A stretch of DNA of 64,000 bases from Adiantum capillus-veneris (GCA_014529385.2 CM043946.1:34740558-34804557), one strand, 5' to 3'. Shown: positions 31,872 to 44,990, numbered from the stretch's first letter. Numbers and translations are program-made. Notes: generated by a model not told the origin, from the letters alone.

Positions 31872-33278
31872 GTGACGACTCAATCGATAAGGGAGAAAAA
31901 AGGAAATGAATCATATGATGGCCCAAAAAACTCAAAATTAATAAACCTAGCGGAACCCAAAGAAAATGCAAGACTGGTCTACATTGCAACGAATTTAAGC
32001 ACAAAAGAAGAGGAGCTGCTCATCCAACTCCTCAAGGAGTATAGAGATGTTTTTGCATGGTCATACAAAGACCTCAAGGGAGTGGATCCATTGATATTTC
32101 AACACACAATTACCTTGAAGACCGATACCAAACCTTGCAAACAACATCCCTATACCTATAATGACACATTTGCTAGATGGATTAAAGAGGGCAATGACAA
32201 GCTTAAGAAAATAGAATTCAGTTATGAGATTGAACACACTAATTGGGTGTTACCCATTCTGGTGGTCCTAAGAAAAATGGGAAATTACGCGTGTGTGTAA
32301 ATCTAAAAAAAGTGAATGTTGCAATAATAAGGGATAACTATCCCTTACCAATCACGGAACATGTGCTTGAACGAGTGGCTAGCAACAAACAAGCCTACTC
32401 ATTTTTCGACGGATTCTTAGGATACAACCAATTGGCTATCGCGGTAGAAGACCAATACAAAACGACATTCACCACAAAATGAGGAATATATGCTTGTAGA
32501 GTAATGCCTTTCAGTTTAATTAATGCATGTTACACATTCCAAAGGCTAATGATGCATGCCTTCAAGAAATACTTGAGAATATTCTTAGAAATTTACATGA
32601 ATGACCTTTGTGTTCACTCTATCCTTCGGGTAGAGCACATTGAGAATCTTAGAAAGGTATTCAAGAAGTGCAAGACTCATAGAATCTGCTTAAATCCTGA
32701 AAAATGTGTCTTCAGGGTAAGACAAAGCAGAATCTTGGGCCAATCAGGTACAATCCTTCATGGAACACTATGGATACTATAGATGGTTCATATACATGTA
32801 TGCAGTCATTGATGGTTGTATTTGATTGGACAAAAGAGTGTGAGGAGTCATTCAAAAAACTTAAAGATGCTCTTATATCAGTACCAGTACTCAAAGCATC
32901 GAATTGGGGTAGAATATACCATGTCCACATTGATGCCTCGACATTTGCAATAGATTGTATCTTGGCTCCAACCAAGATAAGGAACAATGGATTTCCAAGT
33001 CTTTTATACTAGTCGACAATTGAACAATGTGGAAAATAATTACACAACCACAAAATGAGAAGGGCTAGATATGATATATATCGTAAAGAAATTTAGACAT
33101 TATCTTTTGGCGAACAATTTTTTTTCTTCTCAAACCACCAAGCTCTCTTGTATTTGGTAAACAAACCTTGCAATACAAGAAGAATTGCAGGATGGTTGAT
33201 CATATTGCTCGAGTTTAATTTTATGATATTGGTAAAGAAGGACAAAACACACCTCAGAGAAGATCATCTCTCTATTGG
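31872..33278 (+). pseudogene. Gypsy A reverse transcriptase and RNase H
   Basis: RT pieces: DVFAWSYKDLKGVDP, then LRVCVNLKKVN, YSFFDGFLGYNQLA, and the catalytic box as YMNDL rather than Y-x-D-D, so it is inactive. RNase H pieces: WGRIYHVHIDASTFAIDCIL and, after shifts, the thumb-like tail up to about 33,278. At least five frame breaks. Confidence 0.8.
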
Positions 33279-33316
33279 GTTAGATATTAGAGTTTATGAC
33301 ATTACCTCTCTCTTGA
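33279..33316 (-). repeat. 3' LTR stub and polypurine tract
   Basis: Minus strand: TTCAAGAGAGAGGTAA (PPT, 33302-33316) is the same as in the young element (57377-57389). It is followed by TGTCATAAACTCTAATATC, close to that LTR's first bases, and then breaks off into gypsy A. Confidence 0.8.
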
Positions 33317-33708
33317 AATCATAGTAGTCATCAACAACTATGAGGTAGAAGAGATAAAGCCTTAGTCATTAGTCAACTTTGCTTAGCGAGTAGAGGATCC
33401 CTTTTTACCCTACAACATCTTTCCAAGATGTATGACTAATCTATTTGGTGCTTGGAAGACATAGCTTCCGCAAGCATGTCTGCTCTTTAGTCCATATCAT
33501 AGTTCCAAAGTATAGTGACAATTTCTACTTGGTGTTTGAGAGAGGTCATCAACACAAAACATGATTCTAAGAATGCATACTACTTAAATTTGTGCCCAAT
33601 AGAAAGAGAATTAGTCTTATAAGAGAAAACCATTGATCATTTGAAAGAAACATGTACATTTCTTACTCTAATGTAGCATTGTAAACATTGACAAGGTTCA
33701 TACTATCC
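33317..33708 (-). other. Spacer between chromodomain and PPT
   Basis: Corresponds to the ~350-bp non-coding spacer at 57,033-57,376 of the young element. No gene seen. Confidence 0.6.
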
Positions 33709-36700
33709 TTAAGCTGTATAGGCTTGCTTCCATCTTGCATCTTCAAAAGGATAATTTTTGAACTTAATAAGATATTGTTGGATAGTCTTACCATGCCATA
33801 GAACCTTGTCTTCATGTAGAAGGGTAGCTTCGGGTTGTAGCACCTTTTCTTGGTCTTTGATTTGGGGGGGAAGGGGGGGGTTTCTCTTCAATAATTGGTT
33901 CTTTTGGTGGCTCTCATCTGTAGGGCTTAAGTAGGCTCACATAAAAGCATTGTGTATGAGACAATGGTCGGGATACTTGAGTTGATAAGCCATATCATTG
34001 ATTGTCTTAAAAATTTGAAAAGGACCAATGTATCTTTTGGCTAACTTAGCATAATACTTTTGATGGCCCGTAGGATTTTTACCCATTGTTTTCCTCAATC
34101 AAGCCTTGGAAAACTTGATTAAGACCCAATCATTTTCCTTGAATGTTGAAGTCCTTTTGTTCTTATCAGCAACAACCTTTTGCCCTTTGTTGAGACATGG
34201 ATATAGCCTCCTTAATATTTTGAAAAGATTATTGTAGGTCATGGCTATACTCATGGGGAGCATCGAAGATCTTTCCATGTACTTTTTAAGTACAAAGGTA
34301 CTTTTATCTCTTCACTCAATTATTTCAAAAGGTGTTTTTCTCATAGAAGCATCTAGAATATTATTAAAGGTATACTCTACAAGAGATAAGTACTTTTCTC
34401 ATTGTGAGTGTTGATCTACTTCGATAACATAAGTCTTTAGTAGATTGAGTATCATAAGATTGGCTATCTCACTTTGGCCATCCGTTTGTGGGCGATAGGC
34501 CGAAGAGAAATTTAATCTGGTACCTAGATTTTCAAAGAGACCTTTCCAAAAATTGCTGGTCATTCTAGGATCTCTATCTAACATGATGGATGTTGGTAAT
34601 CCATGGTGTTTGAAAATCTGTGATATGAAGAGGATTTCCATTTGGTGTGCCTTAAATAGTCTTTTTGACAGGAATGAAGTGTGCTTGCTTACTAAACCTA
34701 TCAACTAATATTCATATTCCTATATTCCCATGGAGAGACTTGGGAAATCCGTGGATATACTCTCCCATGGTGAATTTGGGATAGGCAATGGCTGGAGTAA
34801 TCCACGTCGCTTCCCTCTATCATACTTGGTATTTTGGCAAACTACACATTTTGAAACATACTCTTGTATGTCCACTTTCATGGTAGGCTACTAGAAGTAC
34901 GTTTCTGCTCCTCAAAGAGTAGGTTGAATGCCTCTATGCCCTGCATAGGGAGTAGCATGGGATTCGTACATGACTTTCTCACGAAGGGAGTGGGTAACAC
35001 ATAGCCTATTGCCGTGGAGAAGATAACCATCCTGCAAGGTGAATGGTTCCTCTTTCTTCCCCAAAGCAAGGGTTGACATTATGTCTCTAAATTCAGGGTC
35101 AGTAGCATACTCATCTAGAAGATATATCATTGTGAGTTGCTATAGACACCACATTAACTTTTGGTCGTCGCATGAAATGCATTTTCCATTTCATTTGTTT
35201 GTCAAACGGCTTGGTTTATGTCATGAAGTACTGGAGATTTTGGTGGTCTATTTGTAGAATAAATGGAGTCCCCAATAAATAGTGCTTCCATGAGTCTAGG
35301 GCATGTAGATTGGCTATTAGTTTTTTCTCATAAATGCCTAAGACACATTCATCTGTATTGAGACTTCAGCTCTCATATGCTATGGCATGCCCTTCTTGAA
35401 GCAAGACTGCTCCAAGGAAATCACCACAAACATCACATTGGACCTCAAATGGCTTTGAGAGATCCGAGCATGAGGATTGGTTGGGAGGTAACCTTCTCTT
35501 TGAGCTTGTCAAAAGCATTTTTCTCCTTAGCATTCCATAAATACTTAATGTTCTTCTTACTTAAGTCATGTAATGGTCCTACTATTTGAGAAAATTTTAC
35601 TATGAAGCGTCTATAGTATGCAGAGATACCAATAAAGATTCTTAGCTCATGTAGATTCCTTGGATTAGGCCATGATTTTTACCTCTAACTTTGATGGATC
35701 CATCCACATACCATCTTGAGAGATAATATGACCTAAGTATTGAATCTTTTGGAGGAAAAATTCGCTTTTCTTCTGGTTGAGAAAACGCTTGTTATCCCTC
35801 AATCATTGAAAAATCACTTGGAGATGTTGCTTATGTTCCCCCAAAGAGTTGGAGTAGATGATGATATCATCAGTGAATTTGTGGTAGGGTCTAAATATTT
35901 TCTCCATTAGATGATTGAACGTGGTTGGTGCATTAGTCAATCCAAAAGGCATGACTAGATATTCACAAAGGCCAAACATTGTACAAAACGCGGTATTTAG
36001 GATATCTTCATCCACTATCCTTATTTAATGATAGCCACTTTAAAGGTCAATACTACTGAAGTAGGTAGATACTTGTAGATTATTAAACAGACCTTCTACT
36101 CGAGGCACGAGAAATTTGTTTTTGATAGTGATATGGTTTAGTGCTTGATAATCCACAAACATACATTATGTACAATCTTTCTTTCAATGTACTAAAAGGA
36201 CTGGAGAACAAAAGGGAGAGGAGCTAGGCCTCACCATCCCTTTGTCAACCAATTCTTATACTTGCCTCATAATCTCCTCTTGTTGAGCTTGAGACATTCA
36301 ATAAAGAGGCTTGTTAGGTGGTGAGCTTCCTGGTAGGAGCTCAATTTAATGGTCATTATCCCCTCGTTTTGGACGTAAGTCCATAGGGATATCATTGACG
36401 AACACATCTTGGAATCCTTTTAGAAAATTAGACAAGTCTAACTCTTTTTTATTCCTACAATTTACATTTGATGAAACATAGGACCTTTTAGGGACTCTTT
36501 GATAAAAATCATGTATGCCAAAACTGAGCTCTTCATTGATTTATCAAAAGTAGGTGAATGTACAAGTGGTGTAGTACAACCAAACTCACTAGCATCTATA
36601 TACATGTTCTTTCCCCTATAGGTGAAGTAGATTTTCCTTTTAGGGAACTTCATGTTGGTAGCCATGTGGTTGAACCATGGTGCCCCTAGGATAGCATCCT

Positions 36701-36980
36701 CATGTTGGAGAAGAGAGATGAAAATTTCTTCTTTGTTTACAAAGCTTTGGACATGGAGCCTCAGCTTCCACATCAAGGGAGTAATGGAGGCTCAGTGTCC
36801 CTTGAAAGAAGTGTCAAACATTACAAAATCTCCCTTCTTGAAATCTTGAATGCGCAACTTGGTGGCCAACTCTATTGATATGAAGTTGTGAGTAGAGACA
36901 GGGTCAAAAAAGATGAAGGCATCATGCTCCCTTACCTTTTCCCAAGCATAGGAGAGAGCTGCACCTTTGCACAATGAGCA
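33709..36980 (-). pseudogene. Antisense chromovirus Pol: protease to chromodomain
   Basis: Read downward: retropepsin (FFDPVSTHNFIS near 36,890, D-P-V instead of D-P-G), RT (36,015-35,803: FGLCEYLVMPFGLTNAP), the RNase H region with stops, the integrase zinc domain (35,130-34,878: SHATPYAGHRGIQ), the integrase core (34,704-34,399: IMLDRDPRMTSNFWKGLFEN, QTDGQSEIAN) and the chromodomain tail (33,891-33,709: QQYLIKFKNYPFEDARW). All are frame-broken. Function in life: cDNA synthesis and chromatin-directed integration. Confidence 0.85.
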
Positions 36981-38363
36981 TCCTCTTTTGGAGCTTCAAT
37001 GGTGGAAGCCCTGGGAGTCTCATTGCGAGAATTTTTCTTAAGGCAAGAACGATAGCCATGTCCTTGCTCCCCACACTTAAAACACTTATGGTCCTTGCAA
37101 AAAGCTTCAAGATCTTCAGGAAAGAGTTTATTTTTACCTTTGTAAACTCCCTTCTCCTTGGACCGATTGTTGTTGTTGGAATTGCCTTGGGAAGAATTTT
37201 GGGCATTGGTTTTCCCCTTGGCATCACTTTTGTCTTTATTTTCCATGGGCTTGACATTTTGTCTAGCCCCTTATTGAAAATGATGTGCGAAGCAAGCACG
37301 GTGTGGTCGATTACTTTGATGATAGAACCAGGCTATTGACAGTTGAAATACTGGGCCATCTCTTTAGGTAATCCCACACAGAGATGTTTCTTTTTCTCGG
37401 CAAAGTCTATCTTTTGGAAGACAGTAGCCTTGAGATGTAAGTTCCAAAACTTATCTACATATTTGTGGATAGAATCATGAGAGAGAAGCTTCAAAGTGCA
37501 CCATTCAATGAGAACTTTGTGCTTTGCATCTCTTGCAAGGAATTGGTTCATGATGGAAACTCGTAGAGTTTTCCATATCTTTGGGGCTTCTCCATTGTCA
37601 CGAAGTCTATCCCACCATTGATGAGCTGATTTTTGGAAGTGCATAGCTACATGGCATAGCTTGGAGGACTCCATGAAGCCTTTGTTCCAAAGTCCGCATT
37701 AAATTGTTGGATGAAGGCCAATACTTTGTCAGTGTCACCAAAGGTGCCATCATAGGTGAGAAAAGAGATACTCTTTCCTCCCTCTTTAAACTTCTTGAGC
37801 TTTTGTGACCTTTTCCATGTAGGGTATTTTTTGCGTTGTCCTCCCCTTTTGTATTCTCTAAGAGAATAGCCGTAGCTTTCGTCAGAAGAGGACGAAGGTG
37901 AAGAAGAAGGAGAAGAGGGTGACCTCTTCCTTGCCCTTTTCTTCCTTTGTTTTCTCTCTTTCCTTTTGGAGTGACGAGGAGAAGGATTGTGTGTTGATAT
38001 TTTCCTCTTGGGAGGAGTTGGTGATGATCTAGACCACCGTCTTTGTGGAGCCACATCTTCAAAAGAGCTTGAGGTTTCGTTACTTTCTTGCTGTTTGGAT
38101 TCCTCCTCTCGTATGGGAGGGATTCATCTTTTGGGGGTCTCTTCAAGAGGCCTCCTAACATCTTTCTCCTCTTGGAGAGGAAGGGAAATCCCATAAGCGC
38201 AAAGTTGTTGAGTAGATTAGGCTTGCAAATAAGGGTTGCCCATAGATTGTTGCAACCTAGTAACAAGACAATTGACAAACAAGGGGGCATCATCATTAGC
38301 ACCTTCATGTGCAGAATCAAAATTATCAACGTTCATTCTACTCTCTTGGTTATTGTCAGCCAT
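36932..38363 (-). pseudogene. Antisense chromovirus Gag
   Basis: Begins with ATG at 38,363, in the same context as the young gag. It has an S/R/K-rich region (KRARKRSPSSPSSSPSSSS, one copy), then FLTYDGTFGDTDKVLAFIQQF, a frameshift near 37,670, the capsid part (HVAMHFQKSAHQWWDRLR, FLARDAKHKVLIEW) and a zinc knuckle CFKCGEQGHGYRSC. It retains the ~77-nt capsid segment that the young element lacks. Confidence 0.82.
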
Positions 38364-38769
38364 GTTAACAAAATTTTTATTTTTGTACTTACTTAGAGTA
38401 TGCTTTGGCGATTCAAAACCTTAGTTGACACTCCTCTTAGCCTTTGAAAACCAGAACTTAAGTATCCACACCCATGGCTCGAAGTGGTTAACTATAGAGA
38501 GTAGTGGAGTGGGTCTAATATTGCACAATTGTTGAGGGCTAGCTCCTTTTGGACTTCTTATGGCTCAATAATGGTAAAGCCATAGGCAAGTCTAAAAAGA
38601 CCCCATTACTAAGTCCAAATCTCCCGAGGTGTGCACCATATCCCACATAGTGAGCTCAACAAAACCGATAATAGATCCCAATCACACTTACCCTAATATA
38701 ATTAACAAATCAACCATTTATAGGATACTTAAGGACCTCTCTTCTTAAGCAAGAAAATAGAAACCAAAT

Positions 38770-38870
38770 TCTCCCATACCAATGTAATGGAAATGGCCTA
38801 TTAACTTTGAGTGTAGTAGAAATTTGAGAAGGTACTTTTGTGAAATTACTTTGTGAGCATAGAGGGCGAC
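38770..38870 (-). repeat. 5' LTR stub with decayed primer-binding site
   Basis: Minus strand: the LTR end CCATTTCCATTACA is followed by TTGGTATGGGAG, matching TTGGTATCAGAG of the young element with changes. Upstream, about 80 bp resembles the end of the young LTR, then similarity stops. Confidence 0.7.
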
Positions 38871-38929
38871 TTTAATTGATGGTAGCAACATAAACACAAC
38901 ATCTAGTTAGCTTGGCATAAATAATACTT

Positions 38930-40562
38930 TTGCAAGAGAGAGAGTTTAGGGATTGTTATAACAACAACTTTGTTATGATGACTCCTGAGGAGGTAGAGCA
39001 AACCAAATACCAAGGATATTCCATAAATGATTGGATATTGGAACAAGGACCAGAAACAATTCCAAGAGATGAACACCGTGAGAGATCATCTAAGAGTAAT
39101 GTGAAGAAACCAACAACCACCTCATCACGTAGAAAATCGGGTGACACTAAAGCCAGTCCAGGGCTACATGAGTGACTATTTCTAATAGATTGGTTTGAAG
39201 GACTCGGAACAGGACCAACTGCCAGGAGACCGGGAGTTGAACCAAACAGACGTGTCAGACTAGCTGATTTTCAAAACTGGGTCAGAAAATACAGTGGATC
39301 AGGGGATCCATACGACCACTTAGCAAGCTTTAAGAAAGTGCTAAGAGCAGAACGTATATTCGATTTTCATACTCAATTCGAGGGGTTTGGAATGACATTA
39401 GAAGGAAAAGCATTGCCATGGTTCCAAAACATTCCACCAAGGTCAATCGTGGACTTAACACTTTAGCTCAAGGATTTGTAGCTACTTGTTCCAAAATGGA
39501 AATCAAACACAATACGGTATCTCTAATCTACAGCTTTAAACAGAAACATGGTGAGTCTGTTAGGGTTTTTGCAACTCGAATGAAGCAATACATTGCCAGA
39601 TGCCCAGAGCTAGAGATACCTACAAAAGAATAACTGGTATCATTGTTTCTAGAGGGACTGCTAAACAAAGAACTTCATGCTATACTTTATAACAAGAAGC
39701 ATGCAACCCAGAAGCGTGTGTGTCAGATGCTATCAAATTAGGAGACAATTGTGAAATTTTCAACGAAGAAGATGTCCCTAAGGATAACCAAGTGAGAAAA
39801 CAGTATCCACAAAACTAGCACAAGTGGGAATGGTTGCTGCAGCACCACTTTCAGCCATAGAAGATATGCTTAAAAGGATGAACAACATGCAAAACGCACC
39901 TACGAGGGAACCAGGACAATGGATACCTCAACAAGGAAAACCAATTAGGACACAAAAATGGTATACAATTGAGGGTAAATGGACCAACCATGAGACCCAT
40001 GAGTGCTACTTCAGACCAAAGTATGATGGGAATGTTCAATACGTGTCCATGAGGACAGAAGGACAACCCATGTACAGATATCATCCTAGTATGGCCCAAG
40101 CTCAAAGACAACCTATGGGTATGTAAAGACCTCAACCTGTGTTGGGACAACAACCTCCGTATCCAGGACATAATGGAGTGCCTGTAAAGTACATGCACTC
40201 ATAAGGAGTCATAGATGAACAAACATTAGTGTATGTTACACCCTATGTGGCGCCTAGTCTATATACAATAATGGTAGAAGGAGATTGGTATAATTCACAT
40301 CCACCACCCATGGAAGAAATCGTGACTTATGCTCCACCATAGCTCGCACCAATGTATTATGTAGTTAATCAAGGTGTGAGACCTCCTATGGTAAGACCCA
40401 TAATTAAGCCAAGAACAGGAAACTTTCACAACTGTGGTGTGGATGATCATTGGAAAAACGAATGTCCAGAGCCTGATAAAACCTCAAGCCAGTTGAAGCC
40501 TATTGCATACTATGTTGCAAAAATGGAGGACACTTTCCAAAAGATTATCCTAAAAATCCTTT
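38930..40562 (+). pseudogene. Gypsy B Gag with zinc knuckles
   Basis: Capsid-like segment at about 39,240-39,640 (RVRLADFQNWVRKY, FGMTLEGKALPWFQNIP, SFKQKHGESVRVFATRMKQY). Then a P/Q/Y-rich stretch and, at about 40,420-40,530, two degenerate knuckles: one with the first cysteine lost (FHNCGVDDHWKNEC), the second in a shifted frame (CILCCKNGGHFPKDY). Several stops. Confidence 0.75.
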
Positions 40563-41645
40563 AAACAAGGATAAAACAGTAGTAAACGTAGTCCAAGTGA
40601 TACCTAGTAGCTCGTCAGAGAGTGAACCGATTGTTCTAATCAAGCTAATCACTAGAGCTCAAGTCAAGAAAAAGAAACACAACTCCTCTGATGGTTCAGA
40701 AAATACAAAAGTTTCCTCTCAAAGAATCAAAAGGAGTAGAAGCAAAAGATATGAGATGAGAAAACAAAAACAACGGGTTGAAATCGAGGAGAAAGCAAAA
40801 AAGCTATTCCAAGAAAAGGTGAAAGAAACTGGAAGTGAAATCAAGGAAACAACCGTGAAATTTAGAGGATCAATTTTGGTTGATAATTTTTTAAAGCCTA
40901 TTAATGCAGCCTTGGAAGCTTACCAAGCAGGACTTAAAGCAGGCCAAAACATGAAAAACAAATGAAAAAACTATCCTTCTCCAGACATGGAAGCAGCTAA
41001 GCTGGAAGCTTATCAAAATTTGATAACAATCATGCAAGAAATGCTGGAAAAACAAAAACCCAAGCTTGAAAGTATTACAAAACCTAAGGAGATTGTGGTA
41101 AGAGACACTAAAGAAAAACCTGATGTGGTGGCAGAACCCCACCTTGAAACAAAAGAACCAGAACTTATAGTTCCAGACGGCAAAGATGCCTTAGACAAAA
41201 TTCCCTTCGTAGAGGAAGACTAGCCAGGACACTTGTGGAAAAAAGTTAGAGAGATCAATGATGGGAGCCTAACCCTAAGTCAGCTCCTATGGAGGAAGTT
41301 TTGTTGGATAACCTACCATCTATTTTGAACATGGATGTACAATCCTTGTACGGGGATTGTGGATTTGAAGCTTCAGGTATAACGAAACCATTGACCTTGA
41401 AAACATTACCTTCTTACTTGGGAGATAACAAAAATGTATCCATAGTGTGTAAGACCACTCAAGTAAAAACAACTGAACAAACCCTAGAGGTAGACAACAT
41501 TCATTCAATCATGTCTACACCCATCCAATGCACTCTTACCTTGGGAGAACTGTTAAAACTCAGACCATACTTATGGAATGATCTAAATAAAACCCTAGAA
41601 AAGGTGGGGATAACGGGGTTAATCTCAAAAAATTGGAAAAATTGA
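40563..41645 (+). pseudogene. Gypsy B lysine-rich linker between Gag and protease
   Basis: Three successive frames (40597-40965, 40987-41223, 41289-41645) with a basic, coiled-coil-like sequence (RSKRYEMRKQKQRVEIEEK) and GSILVDNFLKPINAAL, shared with copy A. No catalytic motif. Confidence 0.6.
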
Positions 41646-42298
41646 AAGATGAAATGGACAACAAAGAGATTCAATCTGTTCCCATGAACAAAGTCGGAGA
41701 ATGTTACGAAGGGGAAGAAGGAAACACCACCCTTCCAGTGAAATATAATGACATTGAAACCATGGCAATACTGGATAGTGGAGTAGGCATAGCCATAGGC
41801 ACGAAAGCAGTATGGGAATCCTGGGGACAACCAGCAATGGGCTGATGGACACATTGAGAGACCATTAGGGCTGCTTGAAAAGGTGATAGTCAGTTCCTGT
41901 GGTATTGAATATTAACACACTTTTGCCATAGTAGACTTTGGGAAAAAACTAATTATGAAATCATATTGGGAAGACCTTTCATGCAACAGGTACAACTTAT
42001 CCAAGATTGGGGAAACATTTATCTGTACTTGAAGCAAGTGGGATCTATAACAAGAGTAAATCTAAAAGATCACACTTATAGAGATGTCTTGAAAACACCC
42101 ATACAAGAGTTTGATTCAGTCTCTTCGGGTGAAACTAAGCTTCCATCTTGGTTAAACAAGGACATTCCTATTTGGATGTGTGGAGCTTCAAAAAATGGAA
42201 GTTTAAAACGGGAAGAATGTATCCTAGAAAGGGATTTCACAGACGAAGCCTATGTACATGAACCCTTTCCAGAGTATTTGTTTGATCCATTTGAGTGA
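41646..42298 (+). pseudogene. Gypsy B first retropepsin domain
   Basis: Active site AILDSGVGIAIGTKAVWES at about 41,766-41,822, and the C-terminal ILGRPFMQQVQLIQDWGN at about 41,968. Stops separate the two halves. D-S-G is intact. Normal position between Gag and RT. Confidence 0.75.
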
Positions 42299-43019
42299 AC
42301 TCAAATTTTAGCAACAATGGATGTATGTGTGAATACGTCTATGCATTCTCAATTTTTCAATGAGGATGGCTACAACATAATTCGAATCCAAATAATTTCA
42401 ATCCTCAACATTGAAGAGGAAGATGAGGAACCCAAGGACTTAAGTCTTTTCAGACCTCTATTACAATGCAACTGATGAGTTAGATGACCACTCATCTACC
42501 TCAGAAGGTTTGGGGTCAGAAAAAAAACATGTAAGAGCTAAGCTACTCTTGAAAGAAGGGGAGGAAAAGTTTTTTGACTTTCCCAACCAGAAATCAAGAA
42601 GACAAAAATGGTATAGACAAAAAAGAGACACCAGAAATGTGAAAAATCTACCTATGCCATCAGTCTCCAATAGAACACAATTCTTGATGCAGATAGATGC
42701 AAATGATTGTATCAAGGACAAAATCACTGGTAGATATCCTTCAAACAAGAATTCAAAAATATCAAAAACATCAAGAAAAACAAGGAAGGATACATAAGCA
42801 AACCCACAGGATAAGAAACCACTCATGACCAGAGTTGAGCAGAAAAAGAAATATCAAGAGTTGAAAAAAGCTCTAAAGGAGATATACACGTTCGAAATAG
42901 AAATCACGGAAGAGGATGGAAAGGATGTAATGAGCATTCCATCCCATTACAAAAAGTATACTCTCCAAGTTCAAAAAATTATAGTCAAACAACCTGTTAG
43001 GGAACTATGAAAACAGGGC
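42299..43019 (+). pseudogene. Gypsy B spacer between protease and RT
   Basis: Basic low-complexity frames (42510-42797, 42825-43010), colinear with copy A. Function unknown. Confidence 0.5.
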
Positions 43020-43870
43020 GAGTCTTACAAAGGACCTAAAAACACTAAAAAGATAGACCTAGCTCAACCAGGAGAAGATCCTGAACGTGCTTACATTGCA
43101 AATGACCTAACAGAAGAAGAATAAGAGCTTTTGCTAAGCTTGCTGAAAGAATACTGTGATATCTTTGCTTGGTCTTACAAGGATCTCAAGGGTGTTGATC
43201 CAGAAATCTGTCAACATACCACACTCATGAGAGATGATGCGAAACCAAGTAGACAAAGGCCATACATGTATAATGAAACATTCTCCAGGAAGATAAAAGA
43301 AGAGATCGAAAAACTAAAGGAAGCCGAATTCATTTACGAAATTGAACACACAGATTGGGTGTCTCCAATTGTGATAGTACCCAAGAAGAATGGAAAATTA
43401 CGAGTGTGTGTTAATCTCAAAAAAGTGCATGCAGCTACCATTAGAGACAACTTTCGTCTTCCAATCATTGAGCATGTTTTAGAACGATTTGCCGAAAAAG
43501 AAGCTTACAGTTTCTTAGATGGATTTTCGGGATACAATCAGCTTTTAGTTGACCCAAAGGATCAACATTAAATAGATTTTGCAACAGAATGGGGTATTTT
43601 TGCCTTTCGGGTTATGCCGTTTGGGTTAACTAATGCTCCAGCCACATTTCAAAGGTTGATGAGCCATGATTTTAAACAGTATCTTAGTAAATTCTTGGAA
43701 GTATAGATGGATGATCTGTGCGTACATTCAACAATCTGGGCTGATCATTTTGAACATCTCAAAAAGGTATTCAAAAAATGAAGACTTTATAGGATTTGCT
43801 TAAATCCTGAAAAGTGCACATTCATGGCTAGACAAGGAAAACTTCTTAGACATATAGTGTCTAAAAATGG
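43020..43870 (+). pseudogene. Gypsy B reverse transcriptase
   Basis: DIFAWSYKDLKGVDPEICQH, VPKKNGKLRVCVNLKKVH, YSFLDGFSGYNQL and FRVMPFGLTNAPATFQRLM are recognisable RT blocks. A TAG replaces the first position of the catalytic box (V-stop-MDDLCVHS) and another stop follows YNQL...DQH. Confidence 0.85.
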
Positions 43871-44017
43871 TATAGCTATGCTATTGAGAAAATTCATGTC
43901 ATTGTTGATTTGCCTAGACCAACAACAGTCAAGGGGGTACAAGCCTTCATGGGGCATTGTGGATATTACCGACGGTTCATCTACATATATGCTATCATTG
44001 CAAAACCCATGTAGAGC

Positions 44018-44479
44018 TTGATTACACACTTTGAGTGGACCGAGGCATGTGAAGAATCCTTCATGAAGCTTAAGCAAGCTCTCATCTCAGCTCCAATATT
44101 GAAAGCACCAGATTGGAATAAGATATTCCACATACATGTAGATGCTTCCAATTTTGCCATTGGTTGTATACTAGCTCAACCAGGAGATAGGAAAATCGAC
44201 TTTTCTATTTCTTATGCTAGCCAGCAGTTGAACATGGCAAAAAATAATTACACCACCACCAAAAGAGAAGGATTAGGAATGATCTATACCATTAAAAAGT
44301 ATAGACATTACCTATTAGCCAACAAGTTTGTGTTCTTTGTAAACCACCAAGCTTTGTTGTATTTGGTCAGCAAGCCATGCAGCACAGGAAGAATAGTGAG
44401 ATGGTTCATCATTCACACTGGTTGTAAAAAAAGGGCACTATACATCAATGAGAAAATCATTTGTCAAGGATTGTTTTAG
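44018..44479 (+). pseudogene. Gypsy B RNase H
   Basis: 153 codons: FEWTEACEESFMKLKQAL, then HIHVDASNFAIGCILAQPG, YASQQLNMAKNNYTTTKREG, and FFVNHQALLYLVSKP. This is a typical gypsy RNase H, open over most of its length. Degrades the RNA of the RNA-DNA hybrid. Confidence 0.85.
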
Positions 44480-44562
44480 GAGAATCACCTAAAGGGATAG
44501 ACGATGATCTACCAGATGCCTATTTTTTCTCCATGGAAATGATACCTTGATGGTCGGAAAAC

Positions 44563-44990
44563 ATGGTGTCATTGATGACAATAGCTCAAGTGGATTCACA
44601 AATACCACTTCCTTTTACGATCGGATTAATCGAGCAATTGGCTATGTATCAACTACTAGCTGGTAGGCTATACAAAAGAAATCGAGATGGAATATTGCTC
44701 TTATGCATTAATCCTGAAGAAAAAAACCAGTACCTAAGTCAAGCACATGTTACCATAGTAGGACTTCACTTTGCGAAAGACCAAACTATGCAATGAATCT
44801 TGAGACTTGGAGTATTTGGCCGACTATGAGGAGTGATGTTCAATATTTTGTAAAGGATTGTCCTCAATGTCAAAAACAAACACCCATACCTCATGTAACA
44901 TTGTTTCAAATGTTACCTGTTTCTAAGTGGAGTAACTATCTAGTTATTTACTTATCAAGACGAACATTTCCTGAGGATATGAGTAAACGC
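44563..44990 (+). pseudogene. Gypsy B first HHCC zinc domain (extra)
   Basis: Reads LLAGRLYKRNRDGILLLC, then QAHVTIVGLHFAKDQTMQ, then (one shift at 44,793-44,796) IWPTMRSDVQYFVKDCPQC. The H-x6-H and C-x2-C pairs and the WPTM block are those of the integrase N-terminal zinc domain. It is followed not by a catalytic core but by a linker (LSRRTFPEDMSKRRQRAIET) and then a second complete HHCC domain. Confidence 0.75.

Larger units (their letters stand above)
24440..33278 (+). mobile_element. Ty3/gypsy element copy A, interrupted and 3'-truncated
   Basis: A decayed plus-strand element with Gag, protease, RT and RNase H in the standard gypsy order. A copia element sits inside its gag (25861-29432). 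The sequence stops in RNase H at about 33,278 where an antisense chromovirus begins; integrase is missing. Family resemblance to copy B at 38,900-47,446 is clear in Gag, protease and RT, so both come from one lineage of non-chromodomain gypsy elements (Tat/Athila-like by domain style, not proven). No LTR was placed. Confidence 0.75.
33279..38870 (-). mobile_element. Old antisense chromovirus, both LTRs truncated
   Basis: A decayed minus-strand relative of the young element at 50,151-58,981: leader, Gag, protease, RT, integrase and chromodomain all match it, as do the PPT and the PBS region. Only ~23 bp of the 3' LTR (33279-33301) and about 90 bp of the 5' LTR (38783-38870) remain. Many stops and shifts mark it as much older. 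It lies between gypsy copies A and B. Confidence 0.85.

Noticed and set aside
37987-38396. Plus frames opposite the antisense Gag
   Set aside because: Reverse-strand shadows of the S/R/K-rich Gag region.
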